Source: Archilochus colubris (Eukaryota; Chordata; Aves; Apodiformes; Trochilidae). Taken from it: a stretch of DNA of 64,000 bases. Position 1 is the stretch's first letter. Each line of letters opens with the position of its first letter. This document shows positions 28,401-37,400 of the stretch, piece after piece. The translations under genes were made by a program, and so were the position numbers. The notes below the pieces were generated by a model. The model made no database searches. It was given only the letters and a program-made list of their open reading frames with translations, and was not told where the DNA came from. Location of the stretch: NCBI GenBank assembly GCA_023079485.1, contig CM041092.1, forward strand, positions 8,321,127 through 8,385,126, written 5' to 3'.

Positions 28401-31400
28401 GAAAATTGCTTCCCAAAGCAATATGTCAAGCAGCCCATCAAGCTGGAGTGGGAGATGTATAAACTCTGAGCCTCAAAGTAGCCCAGCTATGCCCTCCAAA
28501 GAAGGATCTTGGGAAATGATCACTGTCAGTTCACACCCACTGTTTGTTGTTCTTAATAGAAGAAATTATCTGAGGGTATTGCCTTTCATTTAAAACCCTC
28601 TTTGGTTTTAATCCCTTCAGGATTGTATAATCCTTTTTTGCAAAATAAGAATTTCTGTCTTCATCTTTCTTTAACCTGAGACAGGATGTTCCTACAGACA
28701 CTGCCCAGTCTCATTTCTATAGAACCAGCACACTTTCACATTCTAATTTGCATTCATCTGGCAGCTGCAACTTACACAGAAGTATTTTGCATTTTATACA
28801 ACTTCATGGTATCCTGCTCTCTTATTCTGTGTTTATCTTAAGGGAAAAATAATGACAACCTTCCTTTATAAAACTGACATTTTATTTTCTTTGGAAGGAA
28901 AGTAGTATATTTGGCTTCAATGGAAAATGCTTATTGTTCCTCTAAAAACTACATTCTCCCATTTTATTTCACCTTGTAAACCACATTTTTTTTTTTCGTC
29001 ATAAAATAGTTGTCACTCCTGCCTGCATCTATTTCTTGCTGTGAATCTGGAAGGAGAAAATATAATTTTCTCCAGTGTGCACTTCAGGTTTTTTGTACTC
29101 TATTTCAAAAAATTCATTCAAGGATACAATAATGCAATTATTTCTGTTTTCTGAGTTGACATCCTTCTTAATAGTATTATATATCCTACAAAGTCATAAT
29201 CAGGCTACTGAAAGGATTTTCCTTTTTGTCTGTTTAGTGTGACTTAAAATTGTACATGAGCCTGCTTAGAACTGAGTTAGACATTAGTGATTATGCTATA
29301 TTTTTTGTTCACTTTGTGAAAGTATAAGCAGCACTATACACTGCAATTTTCTGTTTCTTTCTCTAAAGAATAGTCAAGTATTGGCAACACTACAGCATCG
29401 TGATTGTAAAGCTAAAGAAATTATTTTGCATACCACAACTGCAGGGCTACCAGCACTAGCTAATGAGATGGTATTGATGGAAGTGACAGTAATTCAGCAG
29501 GATTGCATAACCCACTGAGCTCTGCCTTCTAGGGTAAATAAATACAGGGGAATGGCAAAGTGCATCACATTGTCAATAGTCCTCGTTTGTGTCTGGTGTG
29601 TTGGTATTTGCAGTGATGAAGCTCCAGGCAGCCAGTTGGTTACAGATAAGTTTCACATTGACTGGGACTCAGTGCTTGTCAACTCTGATAATGTCATCGT
29701 AGCTCGATTTGATGGCAGAGGGAGTGGATTTCAAGGCCTTAAGATTCTCCAGGAAGTCCACCGGAGCTTAGGATCAGTGGAAGTGAAGGACCAAATAGCA
29801 GCCGTAGAGTACGTATGTGCAAACTTTTCTTCTCTCTTACCCTGCTTCCATTTTGATGTGATAGCATTTTTAACTGCCCAGACTGTTTTCTTTGCTTAAT
29901 CAATGCCATTAATGTTTATTTTAAATGCAGTGGTAAAATTGGAAACAATATTTTCATTACAAACAGCAAATAGAATACCAAGGTGCTGTTTGCTTTCTGT
30001 GTTGGTGTTTCTTCATGATAAAGTTGCCCTTCCCTATGCAATCTAAATATGCCACCTGACTGAATTCAAATTTGTCTTTATTCCTTAGGAAAATTTCTTG
30101 CAGCACAGATGTTAATGCATTTGAGTTACAATATTTTAGGTCTGTACCTAGGACACTGCTTTCGTTTCCATCACAGAGTAAAGGAGTGATCAGACAAAAC
30201 AAATGGAGTTACAGTGGTGTAATTTATAACAAAATTTGGGCAAACACTTGTTATTTCTCATTCCCATGAACATTCTTAGACTGATACAAATCCACCAAAA
30301 CCAGAAAAGAGTAATTTCCATCTGTGGAGTAATCACATGTGACTTTGAGAACACCCTTTACTCAGGATGCCCATGTCAAAATGGTTATTATCAAGGTCTG
30401 GAAGGACATTTTCCAGAGATTCTCAAGTTAAGCCAGAGATTTTATTTATTTATTTATTTTTTTAATTGTTTCTTCTTTTGAAAGGGGTGGAGATTCAACC
30501 ATTGCATGAGTAGGCAACTGCTCCAACTTGACTTACAAGGACCAGAGGGCTCCTAGGATTCATGTTGGTCAGGAATGGGCTGCCTCGAGCAGAGCAGTTC
30601 AGGGTGTCCCTTGTGAAAGGGCCATCAGGAGCAGACCCAGCACTGTGCTTTGAGAACTGAGCTCAAATGCTGAGAGATTTTAGGCCCCATTACATCTGGC
30701 CTTGTTTTGGATGCACTGCAGGGGAAAAAGGGAGGGTGCCCTTGGCACTGCAGCTGGTTGGAACCCCTCAAAAGAAGTTGGATTTTGCCCTCAGGTTTGT
30801 TTTTTGGGTTGTTTTGGTTTTTTGTGTTTTGTTTTTTTTTTTTTTTGTCTTTTCTGCATAAAATTTACTGTGGGTAATTTATGGCCTTGATGAGAGAACT
30901 AATTATTTGGGTAATTATCTAGACTGAAGAAATTGCATTCATCTTACCTTCTTTAAACCATCAAACCCTAGGCACCTCATTACCCGCTCATTGCTGGGAA
31001 ATCATGACACCCATGACATGGGTGGTGATTCTCCCCAAACTGAGAGAGGTTTCCAACATGGATAGGAAAGAGCAACTGTTTGTGGCTCCCTTCTCTAACT
31101 GAAAAGAGGGTGCAAATGGGCAATTTAGACAAGATCCTCAAACACAAATATCTAAGGTTAGGTGAGATGAGCCCAACACCAGCTGTTTGCCATACTGAGA
31201 GGGAACTGGAAAGCAAATTGCATTTCCCAGTGCTGCAATAATTTTGTTGGTGTCATTTGTTCTACCTGATCTGCATGTGTGGCAACTCTTTACAGTGCAA
31301 GTAAATTTCTTTACATACTAGATTTAACCATTCAACAAAGGTAAAAATAATCAAACTGTAGCACATTAAAAAAAAACAAAAACTTTTTTTCTTGCAGATC

Positions 31401-34400
31401 ACTACTGAAACAGCCCTTCATTGATCCTAAGAGGCTGAGTATATTTGGAAAGGTAATGTGCAAAGTAGCATCATGATTCTTTAAGAAAATCTTATTGGAT
31501 CCTAAGCAACTATTTTCCTAAGATAATTTCAGTTATTAATATAGGGGAAAAAGCCTTCCATAATTTACTTTATATTCTGTATATTTGCTTTATGTCAGAA
31601 TGGGTGTTTGAGATAAATCAGATCAGTTTTATGTTTTGTGTTTCAGAATCTGCAGGAGAAAGGATTGGTCAAAAAAACATCTGCTTGCCTTATAAATTTT
31701 TTAAACGGTCTTAGGCTTTATGCCAGCTTGTTTCTTACGTTTTCACATTTGGGCTGCAGTTCATTTGACAGTGGCCTTCTAGTACAACTTCTGTATCTGA
31801 ATGCCTTAGTGCCCCCTGAAGTTAGCTGAAGTTCAGTGCTGTGGTTTTCTTCTTTTTTGCATCATTTGCTAGAAGTCTCACTGCTTCTTTTTAGTCAACT
31901 GGCGTTGCTGTGGGGCACATTGTTGCCTCTAACATGAGACAGAACAAGGCAAAGGCTTAATCTTTAGTAACAAACAAAATAGCATTTTATTGATGTATAT
32001 AAAAATACAGCACTTACATACACCTCATAATTGCTTCTATAAACTAGCATGTGCTTTTTTGTTGTTGTTTTCTTAAAAATGCATATTTTGTGCCACTGAC
32101 CTCAAAGTAACAATAAACCATGGTCGAGTACCTAGACAAACCCCTCAATCATCATGTAAGAGCATCGTGTTCCACTAGGAAATCCCTTCCTTCCCATCCC
32201 CACTCTGCTACTGACTCTGCATGGCCTCGGGCAGGGCTTTTAACCTCTGCATCTTGGTCTGAATTCAAGATGAGGATATTGCCTCCTGCATGGCAGCATT
32301 TTAAGACAAGTTAATGTTTGTGTAGTGAAAATGAAGTACTATTACTGGCATTCCACGTGAATGTGACCTGCCTCAAAGATTCCTTGGAGCTCCTGCCATG
32401 CTCCCTGAGCTAAAGAAACTATCACTGCAAGGGTATCAGTAGCACTGAAAACTGGATTTGGTTTGTAGGGCAGCAGCCAGAGACTGTTCAGCTGAGGGTA
32501 TATAAGTACACCCTGATTTCATCCACCAAATAATTGTGGCACATATTTCTATTCCATTTTTGATGCCTGTTACCAATGTCTAGGAAAGTACACAAGGCAT
32601 ATAAACATCTACATTTTCCCATGTCCTCTTCCCACAAACGGTTGAAAATATTATTTCTGAAATGAAATCACCAAGTCTCCTGAATTGCTCACTTTTTTCT
32701 GACCTCAGGAATTCTTTTCATTGATATTTGAAAATCAACTACATTCCTGTAGGAGATTCAGCACTATCTTGTTTCCAAACAGTCACATCATGAGACAGTT
32801 ACCATAGAGCATGCATTTAAATAAGTTTTTACATAGCTGCTTAAAGTCTAACCCAAATTTTTTTTTCCTTAACAAAATATTGTCAGTGATGGTGCTCCTG
32901 CATAATCTTTTATCAAAGAAAGAGAAATGGAAAGTGGAAATGTAAGAAAGTAAAGATCGAAAACTGGGAAATTTGCTAAGCTTCAGTGCTGCTTTAAATT
33001 CAGGCAATTTACCCTTTCCAAGTTAGCATCTCAAAATTGTTTTTTTTTAGTGTCATACAAAAATTCATAAAATTTAAAAGTCAGGTTTAGAATTAGGAAA
33101 AAAGCCCAAAACTATATAACAACTTCTGAAGATTAACTATTGGCTTCCACTCTGCTTATGTTAGAATCAATTAAAAATTTTATTTAAGACTCTTTCCATT
33201 TTTATCACGTGCAACAGTGTGATAGGAAAAATCTATCTTTTTTTTTAATTTCTATATATTAAATTGGACTTATTGATAGAAATAGAATATGCACATTGCT
33301 TGATAATAACGTGACTTTGGAATTTCTTAATGCTGATCTTATGAAGCTGGGCTCAGTGCTCACTGGACATAAGCTCTTTTAAGAGACATGAGAACTACAC
33401 AGAAATAAAATTCTTGTTGCAATCCATAGCATAAAGTAGACACAAGATTATGGAGACTGTCCAGAAGGGCACAGTGTGGAAAATACCTGTTTCTGCCTGC
33501 CAGGCAACCTGCTGATGCCATTGTGCTTATTGCCATGAGGGGTACAAGCCCAAGCCATGCATGATCCAAGGGTCTTTCTGAGCTGCTGGACAACAAATTG
33601 TGTTTCCATGTAGTTTGCATTTTCATTCATGGAAGCAGAAAGAGAGCCTGAAAATAAGTTGCAACTTTCACAGCCAGACAGCTTCTTGAAAATATGGCAA
33701 TTAGGCTGTAACCACAGAAACCCAGCTGGTGAGTGAGGCACCAAATATCCTTGCATCAGGACACATGAACTGTTTTCTACATTGTCATTGTGAAGTGTTT
33801 CTAAAAATGTGATCTCACTGTGTAGTGTTTTTGTCCTGGAAAGCCTGGCTGGAAGCAAGGGCAGAAGCAAAAAGGAAAGAAATTCCCAGGAGAACTAAAC
33901 CAAGCTCTTAATGAATACATGGCATAAATAATAAATAACCTGTCAATAGCTATCCTAGGATTAAAATTGTGCTGTGGAGCTTCTTGGAAAGACACAAGTA
34001 GAATATTAAATAACAGCAAAAGTAGAGAAGCCAAAGGCAGAGGAAAGTTGCTATTCTCTTAAACTATTTGAATTATTCAAGTCGCCAGTGCCCACTCAGA
34101 AATTCTTTCTTAGGTGAAATCCACTCCTTCACATAGAGAGTCTGGGTGGCTTTTGGTCTCCTGGGCTGGAATTTCTATGGGAAAGGGATAACTCAGTTCC
34201 TCATGCTCCCTTGAAAATCCAGCTCTTATTCTGTATTCCCTTTGGTGTGCCTGTTTATATTTACTATAGGTTGAGTCCAAAATAACCCACCTCTTTCCTT
34301 ATTTTTCTTACCTAAGGTTAAAGATTTTTCAAATATTCCAGTTCTTCCAGACAGATCATCTGTTCATTAAATATTTAGACAGAAAGAGCAGGCAGGATTC

Positions 34401-37400
34401 AAAAAAGTCCAAGAGAAAAAAACCCACAACTTTCTGAGCATTTGATACACAATGTGTTTTTTTTTTTTGAGTTGGCTCATAGGTTGGATTTTTCTTTCCC
34501 ATCATGGGAAAATTTCTTCTTCCTGAAGTGCCAAACACAAAACAACAAGATAACTTCAAAAATCAATTTTCCAGCACTGATGAAGGGAAAACAAAGATGG
34601 TAATTAGAGAGATTTGAAGGACCAATAGTATTTGAAAAAGTCATTCATTGAGCCCATCTTCACAACTGGGAGTTTATTTTTCTGTAGGTCTGGAATGATT
34701 AGAGGTGTATAGACATGGATTGCCAGTGTCATGCCAAATAAATCTGTGCTCTCAAGCTTTCATGTTTTCATGCAAAGCAAAGATTTTGTGACTCTTTTAT
34801 GTCACCTCTTCCCAGGGAGGTGTATTCTATAGACTTTACAGAGGAGATGATGAAGAGGTGTGCCATGAGGACAGCTAAATGTGAGCAAAAGGAGTGACCC
34901 TCTTCCACATCTCTCCCAGCTCCTTCATGCTGTCTGTGCTCCCTGCCTTGTCACACAGCCACAAGATGGGTCCTCTTGTGTCCAGAAATTGGATCCATAA
35001 TATCAAGCAATGTGGATTTTTGACACTGTTGTAGCAGGAGTCTCTCCACTAGCAGTAGGATTTAGTCTGAGGTTCTAAGTGTGAGGGGGAGGCCACGCTG
35101 CAATCAGTTCCCATGTTTCCCCCACACTCTTAGTGTCTGTCCTGTCAGCAGAATGCTCAGTGCTCACTGGAAATCAGCAAATATCTACATTAGGCTGAAA
35201 ATTTGTTAAAAAAACAAGCAGAAAACTTCCTCTCTAGTCTGTTTTCCCCAATGCCTTACCTTTGGTTTTTGTTTTTTTCCTTTGTTTTTTTCTGTAGCTT
35301 TAAAATCTTTTACTAACTATAGGCTAGTGTGCCATGGTGCAATTATGGAGCTTGAACTGGGATATTCTCTTTATTATTAATTGCTATGTGAGCTTTAGTG
35401 ATTCTTAACTGTAGGTTTGCATTCCCTTTAAAAGCAGTTCTTGCAAATATAAATACATACTGTAAAACAGTAGCATCAGGTTAGCACGATGGCCTTTAAC
35501 TTTATTGTTGCTAAAAAGAAGTGAACAAACAAAAAAAATCTCAATCTGATTTTCATTTTTAGGGATATGGTGGCTACATTGCAGCAATGATCCTGAAGTC
35601 CAGTGAAAGGCTCTTCAAGTGTGGAGCTGTGGTGGCACCAATTACAGATATGAAGTTGTATGGTGAGCATCCCCTGCCCTACACCTGCATGATTGTCTGT
35701 GCAAAACATCTTTTTTAATGCATGGAGCTGCTGTTAATTTTAACTATGGGCAGATAATGCACCAGTTTGGTTTCACATCACTGTCTCATTTTCTTCTTTA
35801 AAAGAAGGGGCTTCTACCAAAGCATGCAACAGATGCATTGCTATTAACACCCCTGATTTTGCAAAGGAGTTGTTTCCCATTTCCTACTTCCCACTGAAAT
35901 TCAGTCAGGTATTCCATTTCCTAAGAATATTTTAGGTATGTCAGCTTGAATCAAGACTTTTAGTAGGAATGATTTTTTTAAGGTTAGTGGTGAATTCCTT
36001 ACAGTATCAACCATGTTGTCATTCAGTGGGAGGATATTTGGTTCTGCATGTGGAGTGTTGGGCACAGGCTGTGGACTGTCACGCCCAGGTAATCAGACCA
36101 GGTTATTTCAATGTCTGGGGGGAGTTGTGAGGTTTTTTTCAGCCCTTTCAGAATTATTCTAAATGGTACATTCTGTTTTCAAATTAAGATCTCTTTCTTA
36201 TCTTAATGGCTTAAATAGAACTGCTGTGTTTTAAACCAGAAGCAATTGTCATTAATTCACAAGTTTTTGTTTTCACTCTCACAGCATCAGCTTTTTCAGA
36301 AAGATACCTTGGTATCCCATCAAGAGAGGAAAATACCTATCAGGTAAGGTAGCTTAAAAAAAGTAACTTAAAAATTACAGTTACAACTTTAATTCAGTTA
36401 TAACTTTGTGTGTGTTTGTTTGCCAGGCATCCAACATATTACACAATCTTCATGGTTTAAAAGAAGCAAATTTGCTAATCATTCATGGGACAGCTGACAG
36501 TAAGTATTTACAGATGCAATTTCATTTGGTGTCAGAGTTTTTAATAAGCAGACAGATTGGGTACACACCTAGCAAGTACATTTTTAGTTTTATTATCCCT
36601 CCAATAGGATTTTTCATTTTACTTTAAGTGTCACTTCTAACTCTGAACTGAAGACACCTTACTGAATATTTGAAATGTTCAGGTACTGTATATTCTAATT
36701 GATTTAAATCTTGTGGAGCACTGTCTTACTAGTGAGAGGTTATTATATGAATTATTAATAGCACAACATTAATTTTTAATAGCATTTTAAATTCATAGAG
36801 ATTCTGCAATTGAAGAAAGAATTAACAGTACAGTTGAGGAAGTACAGCACCAAATAGGAAGTTAAAGTTTTCAGCTAATTAATTACAAGGTAGAGCCCAA
36901 GCATCTGTAGCTGAAGCTATAAAGAACCTTTTAATAGCATGAATAGTTTTAGTAGTAGTTAAACACAGAATGAGTAAAACAGAGTAAGCTCTAGCACTTT
37001 CACTGGAATGATGAGATGTGTCAATCAAGAGATAATATGTAATTAAAGATTTAAATTCAACTGAAGAATACTTTTCTGAACTTTCATAAGTGATGTAGGT
37101 CTACAGAACAGGCTTTGATGCAGACACAAAGCACTGTGCTGCAACGAGTTCTTCTGTACAGATGGATACACATGCATCCTTTTCCTGGTGAATTTTCCTG
37201 GTGCATGTGGGATAAGACAAGGTTTCTTAGTCCTCAGTTTGGAGATATAAGTACCTTTCACTGACAGGGCTGAGGTGAGAGTGCCCACACCACAACTGAC
37301 ACAGTGAAGGTGAGGGTGAGGGCACTCACCAGCCTGTCACCCCAGCATAATTTGTCCAACCCATGTTACAGATTCCAGATGCAATCAGAAGGGTGGAAAC

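Noticed and set aside
29552..29899. Open frame of 115 codons starting with a hydrophobic, signal-peptide-like stretch
   Set aside because: Only 29614-29808 is coding (DPP10 exon e10). The apparent N-terminus is intron plus the pyrimidine tract of the acceptor, and the tail is the next intron.
33448..33870. 140-codon minus-strand open frame in a DPP10 intron
   Set aside because: No recognisable family, no good splice or poly(A) context, and antisense to an intron. Treated as chance.
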